Source: a virus. Taken from it: a stretch of DNA of 39,653 nt. This document shows, piece after piece, positions 11,943-17,740 of the stretch. The translations under genes and the position numbers were made by a program. The notes beneath the pieces were generated by a model. The model saw only the letters and a list, made by a program, of their open reading frames with translations. It did no database searches and was not told where the DNA came from. Each line of letters starts with the position of its first letter. The stretch's first letter is position 1. The DNA lies in the IMG/VR virus record IMGVR_UViG_3300025154_000225, positions 1-39,653 of that record; one strand, given 5' to 3'.

Positions 11943-12120
11943 ATCGAACCGCTACGCCTCTGTCTTCGCGTGATATGCGTACATGGCGGTTACTCCGATA
12001 ATCTGAGGCGAAAGGAAGTGAATACCTCCGTGTGGAATTAGCATTGTTATTGAATCTAGTAGTAGTGTATTCCGTTGAAAAAATTTAGCCTTTAGATGGA
12101 CGCGAGAGCGTTCTTTTTTT
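11943..12120 (+). ncRNA. Structured RNA 2 (about 180 nt), 5' domain homologous to RNA 1
   Basis: The stem AACCGCTA (11947-11954)/TGGCGGTT (11984-11991) differs from RNA 1 at several positions but keeps pairing, with one G-T. CGCCTC (11955-11960) again pairs with GAGGCG (12005-12010) outside it, giving the same pseudoknot. CGCCTCTGTCT is identical in both RNAs. Downstream GGAAT...ATTCC forms a further stem, and the hairpin GGACGC-gaga-GCGTTC with T7 (12098-12120) terminates. Read-through would carry the tRNA at 12225. There is no open frame of note. Confidence 0.65.
12098..12120 (+). terminator. Terminator of RNA 2
   Basis: GGACGC-gaga-GCGTTC stem (one wobble) followed by TTTTTTT. Confidence 0.85.
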
Positions 12121-12224
12121 ACCCAAAAAGCAACTGTGGCAGACAGGGAATTAATTAGAATTCGTGGCGAATCAGCAATAACAAATTCAAAATTAGGATT
12201 AATATGAAGTTAGTCCCTCCGTAT
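12121..12224 (+). other. Spacer between RNA 2 terminator and tRNA, nothing recognised
   Basis: About 100 nt without coding frame, clear promoter or strong stem. GAATTAATTAGAATTC-type self-complementary stretches are present. The tRNA therefore seems to depend on read-through or on a weak unseen promoter. Confidence 0.4.
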
Positions 12225-12300
12225 TGTGAAGTAACTCAGTTGGTAGAGTGGTTGACTATTAATCAGCTTGTCGTAGGTTCGAGACCTACCTTCACAGCCA
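12225..12300 (+). tRNA. tRNA-Asn with unusual anticodon AUU
   Basis: A full cloverleaf with encoded CCA. Acceptor TGTGAAG (12225-12231)/CTTCACA (12290-12296), D-stem ACTC/GAGT, anticodon stem GTTGA/TCAGC with loop CTATTAA, variable TTGTC, T-stem GTAGG/CCTAC with loop TTCGAGA, discriminator G, CCA 12298-12300. Anticodon ATT at 12258-12260. Bacterial tRNA-Asn normally has GUU, and the loop differs from the usual CTGTTAA by one G-to-A change. All stems are perfect apart from one G-T pair, so it is not a decayed gene. Confidence 0.92.
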
Positions 12301-12324
12301 GTAGTCCCTATGAAGGACATGACG

Positions 12325-12369
12325 ACAAAACTACCTTTTAGATTATACTAAGGGTAGTTTTGTTTTTTG
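12325..12369 (+). terminator. Terminator after the tRNA
   Basis: ACAAAACTACC (12325-12335) pairs with GGTAGTTTTGT (12353-12363), followed by TTTTTGT. The GACAAAACT...AGTTTTGT motif repeats the 3' closing stem of RNA 1. Confidence 0.85.
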
Positions 12370-12375
12370 TCCAAA

Positions 12376-12407
12376 AATAAAAACCCGGCAACCGAAGTCA
12401 CCGGGGG
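12376..12407 (-). terminator. Terminator of the lysis operon
   Basis: Minus strand CCCGG-tgacttcggttg-CCGGG followed by TTTTTATTTTT, about 36 nt beyond the stop of the holin-like gene; convergent with the tRNA terminator. Confidence 0.8.
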
Positions 12408-12442
12408 TATAAAAATTAATTCTCGTATTTTAGTTTAACCAC

Positions 12443-12928
12443 CTAAGACATTAAATATTCCACAAACGGACGGTTAGTTTTAACTACTCCGTCAATCAAG
12501 TAAACCCTTTCGACTAATATATTAAAGGTATCCTCCCCGACACTCTTAGGAGTATAGAAATCCTTCTGAGTTCCGTTAATCTTAACGATAAAGTCTTCGC
12601 CGACTATCCATTCTGTATTACCACTAACCTCCTGTGTAAGCGCATTTTCAGCCTGTTTTAGCGACTCTTTATCCTCTACTGGTACATTTACTATAGCAGG
12701 CAAATTTAATGCCTTAATTGCGTTCTCGATAGTGCTATTTACTATCTCGGATACCTTTTCAGAGGTGAAGTTGATACCGGCATGAGATAACTCTAATTGC
12801 ATTTTCTTAACATCGAAGTGCTGTGCAATGAAGTCACTTGCTACCTTCTTTATAATGTATATGAGTGACGGTATTGCTGCCGTTGCTACTACTTCAAGTG
12901 CTACCGTTGCTATGTTTTGATAATCCAT
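12443..12928 (-). CDS. Putative holin-like phage protein (LLH-type)
   Basis: 161 residues. One N-terminal membrane helix (residues 5-25, IATVALEVVATAAIPSLIYI) is followed by a basic, amphipathic segment (KKVASDFIAQ) and a long soluble tail. The first 80 residues resemble the LLH family of phage holins, in which a single transmembrane helix precedes a coiled region; the remainder (EWIVGEDFIVKINGTQKDF) is unlike it. It lies directly downstream of the amidase, with its start 1 nt from that gene's stop, which fits a lysis role. A spanin-like or structural function cannot be excluded. Confidence 0.5.
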   Translation of the reverse strand: MDYQNIATVALEVVATAAIPSLIYIIKKVASDFIAQHFDVKKMQLELSHAGINFTSEKVSEIVNSTIENAIKALNLPAIVNVPVEDKESLKQAENALTQEVSGNTEWIVGEDFIVKINGTQKDFYTPKSVGEDTFNILVERVYLIDGVVKTNRPFVEYLMS

Positions 12929-13510
12929 TTATGCCACCCCACTTTTAGTTTTTAGATTGAACGCCAACACCATGCCATAAGCGATCTCATTTGCCAACTT
13001 ACTAAGAAATGCCGAATCTTTTAGTTTATCAGCATCTTTCTTGGTATCGATAAAACCGTTCTCAATCAACATGGCAGGTATACCTTTCTCCTGCATCTTC
13101 CGCAACACATAGAAGTTAGCACGTTTCTTGCCCCTGTCCGGCATATTGTTCTTAGTAAATACCGGGGCAGTATTGTCGTGAATAATGTTACGTATCAAGT
13201 CAGTTGCCCTGCTCGCGTTGTTGTGTATGAATGACTCAAAACCAGTTCCACCACCTGCGTTGGTATGGATGGATAAATAATAATCTGCTCCCAAACGTAT
13301 TGCATCATTGACCGGACCGCTTAACTCGGTATTCTTATCAGAGTTCGGATTAGTACAGGATGGTTGGGATATAGTAACCTCTACATCGTACTTAGCGAGT
13401 TTATCCTTGACTAAGTTTGCAACCGTCCAATTAAGTTGCTTCTCTTGCAATCCGTTTCCTACTGCTCCGGGGTCTTTTCCACCATGACCGGGATCTATGA
13501 CTATTAACAT
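12929..13510 (-). CDS. N-acetylmuramoyl-L-alanine amidase (Amidase_3) endolysin
   Basis: 193 residues, a single catalytic domain. Zinc ligands His9 (DPGHGG), Glu23 (LQEKQLN) and His82 (SIHTNA) and the catalytic Glu150 (LIENGF) are in the expected places. It cleaves the bond between N-acetylmuramic acid and L-alanine in peptidoglycan. There is no signal peptide and no cell-wall binding domain, so it needs a holin and may bind the wall through the catalytic domain. ATG 13510 has AGGAGGAATAACCC upstream. Neighbours on both sides are membrane or secreted proteins, confirming a lysis cassette. Confidence 0.93.
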   Translation of the reverse strand: MLIVIDPGHGGKDPGAVGNGLQEKQLNWTVANLVKDKLAKYDVEVTISQPSCTNPNSDKNTELSGPVNDAIRLGADYYLSIHTNAGGGTGFESFIHNNASRATDLIRNIIHDNTAPVFTKNNMPDRGKKRANFYVLRKMQEKGIPAMLIENGFIDTKKDADKLKDSAFLSKLANEIAYGMVLAFNLKTKSGVA

Positions 13511-13573
13511 GGGTTATTCCTCCTATTGTCGTTTTTTTAACTTGCTGGTAACTTGCAAAAACGCTAAATTATA

Positions 13574-13858
13574 CTACCTAAATTTCTTTCTTATCAAGGT
13601 CAATCGCTTCTCTCCGATGCCCTTAATCGCGTCCAGTTCGTCCACAGTGACGGGTTTATTCTCCTGCCTATACTTGATTATCCTCTGCGCTGTAACCTGC
13701 CCTATGCCCTTTATGGACACTAATTCGGCGGTAAGTTGTTTGTCTGTCAACTGGTTAATGTCTAACTTCGTATCTTCCGCATAAGATAACGAAACGGAGA
13801 AAACGCAAACAGCAATTATAAGCGCAATAACAATGGCTAATTTTGAGTTAACTCTCAT
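13574..13858 (-). CDS. Secreted ComEA-like helix-hairpin-helix protein
   Basis: 94 residues from ATG 13858, whose ATGA overlaps the stop of the preceding gene. A signal peptide (KLAIVIALIIAVCVFSVSLSYA) is followed by a tandem HhH domain with SIKGIGQVTAQRIIKYRQ and DAIKGIGEKRLTLIRKKF. This is the ComEA/HHH_3 pattern for binding double-stranded DNA outside the membrane. Family length without a membrane anchor is typical of short secreted ComEA homologues. Its place in a lysis cassette is unusual. It might act on incoming or released DNA. Confidence 0.8.
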   Translation of the reverse strand: MRVNSKLAIVIALIIAVCVFSVSLSYAEDTKLDINQLTDKQLTAELVSIKGIGQVTAQRIIKYRQENKPVTVDELDAIKGIGEKRLTLIRKKFR

Positions 13859-14091
13859 TTTATTGCCATCCCACCTAACATGCCGCAAATAGATGTTAAT
13901 GCGGCGATTAAAAAAGTTGCCCACACAGGCAACCTGTTCTGAAAATCCTTTCTCATATCTTCCAATTTATCAAGCACCCCCGAAAACGCTTCCCTGTCGT
14001 CGTCTTCATGCTTCTTTTGATATGTCTCTAATTTTTCCAAGTTGACGAAAAGCGTTTTTACTTGCTCCTCTAGACGAACATTATCACTCAA
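13855..14091 (-). CDS. XhlA-like coiled-coil membrane protein (holin accessory)
   Basis: 78 residues from TTG 14091 with AGGGGGTG upstream. The in-frame extension to 14244 has no site and runs through a three-way-junction element. Residues 5-50 form a charged coiled coil (RLEEQVKTLFVNLEKLETYQ) and residues 56-75 a membrane helix (VWATFLIAALTSICGMLGG). This is the architecture of XhlA-type proteins, which work with holin and endolysin. The order in the operon is this gene, the ComEA-like gene, amidase, holin-like gene. Confidence 0.6.
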   Translation of the reverse strand: MSDNVRLEEQVKTLFVNLEKLETYQKKHEDDDREAFSGVLDKLEDMRKDFQNRLPVWATFLIAALTSICGMLGGMAIK

Positions 14092-14153
14092 TTCAATACA
14101 CCCCCTGGCGGTATCAGTATTGCTTCCCTGACCGGGTAATGGTATCATGTCCT

Positions 14154-14209
14154 TGCAGACACAGGGGTAACGTCCCTGTAGAACCGCTTCCCTGGAGGCG
14201 GTGTCTGCA
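14154..14209 (-). other. 56-nt perfectly paired three-way junction
   Basis: Outer stem TGCAGAC (14154-14160)/GTCTGCA (14203-14209). Two internal hairpins: ACAGGG (14161-14166)/CCCTGT (14174-14179), and ACCGC (14183-14187)/GCGGT (14198-14202) extended by TCC/GGA inside. Only 3 nt are unpaired at the junction. It lies between the antirepressor terminator and the lysis operon. Could be a leader RNA, or a DNA site such as an origin, packaging or recombination site. Confidence 0.7.
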
Positions 14210-14239
14210 CAGTTTATCACCTCATTTCCGCAAAATAAA

Positions 14240-14268
14240 AACACCCCCGAAGGAGTGCTTATATTGAC
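14240..14268 (-). terminator. Terminator of the antirepressor operon
   Basis: Minus strand AAGCACTCC-ttcg-GGGGTGTTTTTA, a GC-rich stem with T-run a few bases after the stop at 14280. Confidence 0.85.
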
Positions 14269-14279
14269 TAACTAATACC

Positions 14280-15143
14280 TTACAATAACTGCATAACCGA
14301 ATCATTCCACTTTATCTGATAACCGCTATGACCGTTTCTTTCGTATGGAAATTCTTCTGCGTATTTTCGACCTTCCTCAGATAGTCGCCATTGTTTCTCT
14401 GTCTTCCTATCTCCGGTTTTCTTTGATGTGCGGGTATACGTATCTCGATACTGTAACCCAAGACTTGAAAGTTTCTTATTCATATCTACCGCACGGATAC
14501 CGCCTATCTTCAGTCCCAACTCAGTAGCGGTGTAAATACCAGTTTCATGTTCTGCGGAAGGTAGTGCCTTCTTGTATTCTTCCATAGACTCACCAGTTTT
14601 GCGTTCTATCCTATTTATGGCTATAGAATTTGCTATTCCTGGTTTTATTCCAGTCGCATCAGCAATTAGTTTTGCTATGGCAAGTTCGTCCTCAATTATT
14701 GGTGCTATCTGTAAATAGTTGTGTCTGCCGGTTGTCAATGGATATACGATTTCATCCCTCATATGAAAATATTCATCCAGGATTGCTTCGTACTTGTCCC
14801 ACGCAAGATCATCGTCAAAAATCTTTAGGAGTTTGGCGTAACCTCTTTCGGATAGGAGGTAGATAGTTTCTGAGCGATTAACAGAATTTTGACTCATAAT
14901 TCCGTGGTCGACCAAATTGACCTCGAAATTAGTTCTCTTTAAATCAATAATGTCTATACCGTCTTTGAATCTATCTCGGTTATTATTAATATCTTCGTTA
15001 ACACGTTTCAATTCCCTGCCGTGAATTTCGGCAATAGTCTTAGCCAACATTGCCTTCTTATCTTCACCGAAACCGCCTGCAATTTTAGGAACACTGACAC
15101 CGCAAATAGTCGTCGTACCAACTAATCTCAAAGTTTTATTCAT
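14280..15143 (-). CDS. ORF6N-domain antirepressor-like protein
   Basis: 287 residues. The N-terminal part (about residues 5-110) has the ORF6N signature: GREL[14 protein letters not shown], [11 protein letters not shown] and [18 protein letters not shown]. The C-terminal third ([20 protein letters not shown], then [16 protein letters not shown]) is a winged-helix-like segment common in phage antirepressors. Such proteins bind or titrate phage repressors during induction. It has GGAGGAGTAGC before ATG 15143 and overlaps the upstream gene. Its operon promoter carries a repressor palindrome and faces the small XRE gene at 15583. Confidence 0.8.
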   Translation of the reverse strand: MNKTLRLVGTTTICGVSVPKIAGGFGEDKKAMLAKTIAEIHGRELKRVNEDINNNRDRFKDGIDIIDLKRTNFEVNLVDHGIMSQNSVNRSETIYLLSERGYAKLLKIFDDDLAWDKYEAILDEYFHMRDEIVYPLTTGRHNYLQIAPIIEDELAIAKLIADATGIKPGIANSIAINRIERKTGESMEEYKKALPSAEHETGIYTATELGLKIGGIRAVDMNKKLSSLGLQYRDTYTRTSKKTGDRKTEKQWRLSEEGRKYAEEFPYERNGHSGYQIKWNDSVMQLL

Positions 15144-15424
15144 GCTACTCCTCCAACTATTTTATTTAACCGCAACCCGTCACGCATACCCTGCTCATAC
15201 GCCAGACGAGTTTCGCATATCTGTCTGTTACTGTAAGCGTCAAGTAGTTGTGTAAATAACCCCTGATTCTCCACACTCAACAATTGACTAACCTGATTAC
15301 TGGCAATTTTCAGTTTGTCCATTGCTTCGATATACTCATCATCCTTCTGTCGTGCCGATACAATAGCATCACTCGCCCGGTCTGCACACAACTCCGCAAA
15401 ACATTCTCTGAAACTTTTATCCAT
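15140..15424 (-). CDS. Hypothetical helical protein, 94 residues
   Basis: ATG 15424 has GGGGAGGCAGAG upstream; a TTG-type start 18 nt earlier lies in the site. The protein ([20 protein letters not shown] onward) is all helical, with an acidic middle and a Leu-rich segment ([20 protein letters not shown]). No family recognised. It is the first gene of the operon controlled by the second switch promoter, coupled by overlap to the antirepressor. Confidence 0.6.
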   Translation of the reverse strand: MDKSFRECFAELCADRASDAIVSARQKDDEYIEAMDKLKIASNQVSQLLSVENQGLFTQLLDAYSNRQICETRLAYEQGMRDGLRLNKIVGGVA

Positions 15425-15469
15425 CTCTCTGCCTCCCCACAACTTATATCTGTGTTACTTCTAATTAAA

Positions 15470-15498
15470 ATTATACTACTCTTATGGTAGTATGTCAA
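15470..15498 (-). promoter_or_regulatory. Second-switch promoter with palindromic operator
   Basis: Consensus TTGACA (complement of 15493-15498), 17 bp, TATAAT (complement of 15470-15475). The inverted repeat ATACTAC-N7-GTAGTAT (15473-15493) fills the spacer. Its sequence differs from the main-switch operators, so it should belong to the 15583 regulator. Confidence 0.8.
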
Positions 15499-15527
15499 TA
15501 CGACAAAAGTAATATATTAAAAAATAG

Positions 15528-15557
15528 TTGCAATTCTATAACCCTAAGTGTTATACT
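15528..15557 (+). promoter_or_regulatory. Promoter of the 15583 regulator
   Basis: TTGCAA (15528-15533), 18 bp, TATACT (15552-15557). Confidence 0.6.
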
Positions 15558-15582
15558 GAATACGGTAGGAGGTGGAAAAGTT

Positions 15583-15798
15583 ATGGCTAAAGTAGTAATC
15601 AAAGTTTCCGAGTTAATGGGTAGGCATCGCATAAACCAAAGAGAGTTGACCGCATTAACAGGAATACGCCCCGGTACTGTTTCGCAACTATGGCATGGCA
15701 CAACAAAGAGAATAGAAATAGAGCAAATCGGCAAACTGTGTCAGGTTCTCAAATGCCAACCGGGCGACTTATTTGAATATGTGTCGGACGAAAAATAA
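15583..15798 (+). CDS. Small XRE-family regulator (second switch)
   Basis: 71 residues from ATG 15583 with GGAGGTGG upstream; the longer frame from 15484 crosses the promoter. A complete HTH_26/XRE domain of the YozG type: SELMGRHRINQRELTALTGI, then TVSQLWHGTTKRIEIEQIGK and LCQVLKCQPGDLFEYV. It faces the antirepressor operon across about 160 bp and probably keeps that operon silent in the lysogen. A second immunity-like module in one phage suggests layered control of induction or an acquired module. Confidence 0.85.
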   Translation: MAKVVIKVSELMGRHRINQRELTALTGIRPGTVSQLWHGTTKRIEIEQIGKLCQVLKCQPGDLFEYVSDEK

Positions 15799-15829
15799 CC
15801 ACCCTGTTGAGAGTGGTTATTTCTTTTTA
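15797..15829. terminator. Bidirectional terminator between convergent genes
   Basis: AACCAC and GTGGTT arms, loop of about 10 nt, A-rich on the left and TTTCTTTTT on the right. Confidence 0.75.
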
Positions 15830-16690
15830 ATAATTTCCGGTACTATACATTCTGTTCTGGATTATATCTCCGCTAACAAAATGATTAAGGTTATAGTCAC
15901 AATCCATTTCTGCATCAAAGTATTCGTCAATTATCTCCGTTGCTGACTCAGCAGATATTAAATGTATCCCTATAATGTCGATGGCATTTTGCATCTGCTC
16001 GTCCTTCATGGCAGGATGATCTTCTTCTAATAGATTACGGTATTTAGAAAAGAAATATTTAACGCATTGAATTTCTAATGGGTCAGACGGATAAATACTG
16101 CTTTTAATTATATCTATAAATATTCTATATGACACATTGCTTTTACGCTTTTCAGTAAAAGCAACATTATATACATTATAAGATTTTTCTTCTTGATTGG
16201 TTTTATTAAGATTGTTCTTATTACTCCGCCCATATTGCGGAGGTACTTCTGCTATTTTATCCGATGTACTTCCTCCATTTTGGCGTAACTGTTGATATTT
16301 AAGGGCTGACGACTCTTTTATTGCATTATGAGCGTCTTTACCCTTCTTAATCAGGTCAATTATCATATTATCGTTGTCGTTAATTTTAAAATACCTTTTT
16401 GCCGGCAAACCTTTTACAACCACATGCAACAACTTAATCTTTACCAAATTCTTAATTGCTGCCCTCTGTTGTTTTTCGGTAATGCCTGTCCCTGCGTATA
16501 AGTCATTTACGGTATTAAAAAAGTAACCTTCATCAGACAATAACCCTTTATCGGCAAAATACTTTTGCCTTGAGCATAATTCGCAATACAGTATTGTTTC
16601 ATGTAGTCCGATAGCATGAATAAGCAACTTATTTACCTGTATGTAGTTTTCGGATAAAAGCAATTCTCTGACTGTTTTCTCTTGTTGCAT
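15827..16690 (-). CDS. Phage replication-initiator / replisome-organiser-like protein
   Basis: 287 residues. The N-terminal 110 residues (ENYIQVNKLLIHAIGLHETI, then YFFNTVNDLYAGTGITEKQQ and RAAIKNLVKIKLLHVV) form a winged-helix domain like those opening phage RepO/DnaD-type and plasmid initiators. A low-complexity, charged linker (about 135-185) follows. The C-terminal 100 residues (RIFIDIIKSSIYPSDPLEIQ onward) are helical and may load a helicase. ATG 16690 has AGGAGGGGTGA upstream. The leader contains a 63-nt three-way junction directly at the predicted transcription start. No helicase loader is next to it. Function inferred from architecture. Confidence 0.6.
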   Translation of the reverse strand: MQQEKTVRELLLSENYIQVNKLLIHAIGLHETILYCELCSRQKYFADKGLLSDEGYFFNTVNDLYAGTGITEKQQRAAIKNLVKIKLLHVVVKGLPAKRYFKINDNDNMIIDLIKKGKDAHNAIKESSALKYQQLRQNGGSTSDKIAEVPPQYGRSNKNNLNKTNQEEKSYNVYNVAFTEKRKSNVSYRIFIDIIKSSIYPSDPLEIQCVKYFFSKYRNLLEEDHPAMKDEQMQNAIDIIGIHLISAESATEIIDEYFDAEMDCDYNLNHFVSGDIIQNRMYSTGNY

Positions 16691-16732
16691 AAAAAATCAC
16701 CCCTCCTAAAGGCGTATTCTCCTAATTATTTA

Positions 16733-16795
16733 ATATGGGAGTGCGGATAGGAGTTTCCGCACCATCATAGGTAGCTAATCCATGATGTCCCATAT
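16733..16795 (-). other. 63-nt three-way-junction leader element
   Basis: Outer stem ATATGGGA (16733-16740)/TCCCATAT (16788-16795), 8 bp perfect. Hairpin GTGCGGA (16741-16747)/TCCGCAC (16756-16762), 7 bp. Hairpin CATCAT (16763-16768)/ATGATG (16782-16787), 6 bp, plus an inner GG/CC. No nucleotide is unpaired at the junction. On the minus strand it begins where the -10 at 16800-16805 would start transcription, so it should be the very 5' end of the replication gene mRNA. Confidence 0.8.
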
Positions 16796-16799
16796 GTAT

Positions 16800-16808
16800 A
16801 TTATACCA
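16800..16808 (-). promoter_or_regulatory. Extended -10 promoter of the replication gene
   Basis: Minus strand TGGTATAAT (TG-n-TATAAT). No good -35 at 17 bp; the extended -10 may compensate. Confidence 0.55.
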
Positions 16809-16825
16809 CAATTATTAACAAGAAA

Positions 16826-16846
16826 ACACCCTTTCGGGTGCTTTTT
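16826..16846 (-). terminator. Terminator of the stalk-domain gene
   Basis: GCACCC-gaaa-GGGTGT, T-rich on both sides, just after the stop at 16849. It insulates the replication gene promoter. Confidence 0.85.
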
Positions 16847-16848
16847 GT

Positions 16849-17391
16849 TTACCTAATTCTATTCAATTCTGCATCCCTTTGGACTTCCAAAGACTTGAAA
16901 TATGGATCATATTCCTTCTGTAATTCCCTGTATGACCAAGAGTTTTTATCTGGAGCTGTCTGAGAATTTTTAGTGTATTGCTTGCAATAATCCTTCCACT
17001 CTTGATCCATCTGCGCTTGCAGAACGATTCGCTGCGACTCATACATATCAATGACGTACTGCCTTGCGTTCTCTAATTCTTCCTCATAAGCGGCGGCATA
17101 TTCTTCTTCATAATCAGTATCATTATATGTCTGCGGTTGTACCTGCTGACTTATAACCTGCTTTGGTTGCCACACGATATTTACCGTTTGCCTTGATTCG
17201 TCCCACGATACATTCGCGCCGAATATCTCAGCAATTAAACGAACCGGAACCATTACCCTGCCGCCAATGTTTTGCGCTGACACATCAGAATACACATCTT
17301 GACCGTTGACGTTTATCCCGATAGCGGCAAATGCAGGTACAGACAGCGACAATAGAAGTGTGACCGTAAGTAAGATTAGTAACTTTTTCAT
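16849..17391 (-). CDS. Secreted protein with copper amine oxidase N-terminal (stalk) domain
   Basis: 180 residues. A signal peptide (KKLLILLTVTLLLSLSVPAF-A) is followed by a compact domain at about residues 24-75: GINVNGQDVYSDVSAQNIGG, then RVMVPVRLIAEIFGANVSWD and TVNIVW. This is the Cu_amine_oxidN1/stalk domain found in surface proteins of Bacillota. The rest is a long acidic then mixed helix (EEEYAAAYEEELENARQYVI) and is probably coiled coil. It stands alone with its own terminator between phage operons, so it may be a lysogenic-conversion gene. Its name does not imply oxidase activity. Confidence 0.8.
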   Translation of the reverse strand: MKKLLILLTVTLLLSLSVPAFAAIGINVNGQDVYSDVSAQNIGGRVMVPVRLIAEIFGANVSWDESRQTVNIVWQPKQVISQQVQPQTYNDTDYEEEYAAAYEEELENARQYVIDMYESQRIVLQAQMDQEWKDYCKQYTKNSQTAPDKNSWSYRELQKEYDPYFKSLEVQRDAELNRIR

Positions 17392-17476
17392 AACAACAAA
17401 CCTCCCTAAATTTGATTAGTTAATTATATGCAAAATCTTTGTTCATAATCTAGGGATAATTTGTCGATGAAGAAAA

Positions 17477-17680
17477 TTATTTTAACCTATTAGCCATATA
17501 GTAAGAAACTGTTCCAACGAACCATATGATAAGTGTTTGCTTAATGACGTAGTAAATGCCCCATTCGCACGACTCCACAATATTCCAAGTACCAACCATG
17601 CAAAAAATATAAAACAGTGTTTTTAATGACGACTTAGTTTCTCCAGACCAAAACAATTCAAACCTACTTCTCATATTCAT
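17477..17680 (-). CDS. Small membrane protein, 67 residues
   Basis: Two hydrophobic segments (SLKTLFYIFCMVGTWNIV and VIKQTLIIWFVGTVSYYMAN) are separated by ESCEWGIYY. AAAAGGGG lies upstream of ATG 17680. It is positioned after the giant structural gene and before the surface protein, so it could be an exclusion or holin-type protein. No family recognised. Confidence 0.55.
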   Translation of the reverse strand: MNMRSRFELFWSGETKSSLKTLFYIFCMVGTWNIVESCEWGIYYVIKQTLIIWFVGTVSYYMANRLK

Positions 17681-17740
17681 AGAGCATAACCCCTTTTATT
17701 TGAATTATACTCCATCATAGCAAAAACGAGAAGTATTATT

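Noticed and set aside
14154-14209. Hammerhead-type ribozyme
   Set aside because: It is a three-way junction but lacks the CUGAUGA and GAAA core strands; the junction is almost fully paired.
13855-14244. 129-residue version of the XhlA-like gene
   Set aside because: The extension starts inside the preceding terminator, has no ribosome binding site and crosses the three-way junction; TTG 14091 has AGGGGGTG in place. Not fully excluded.
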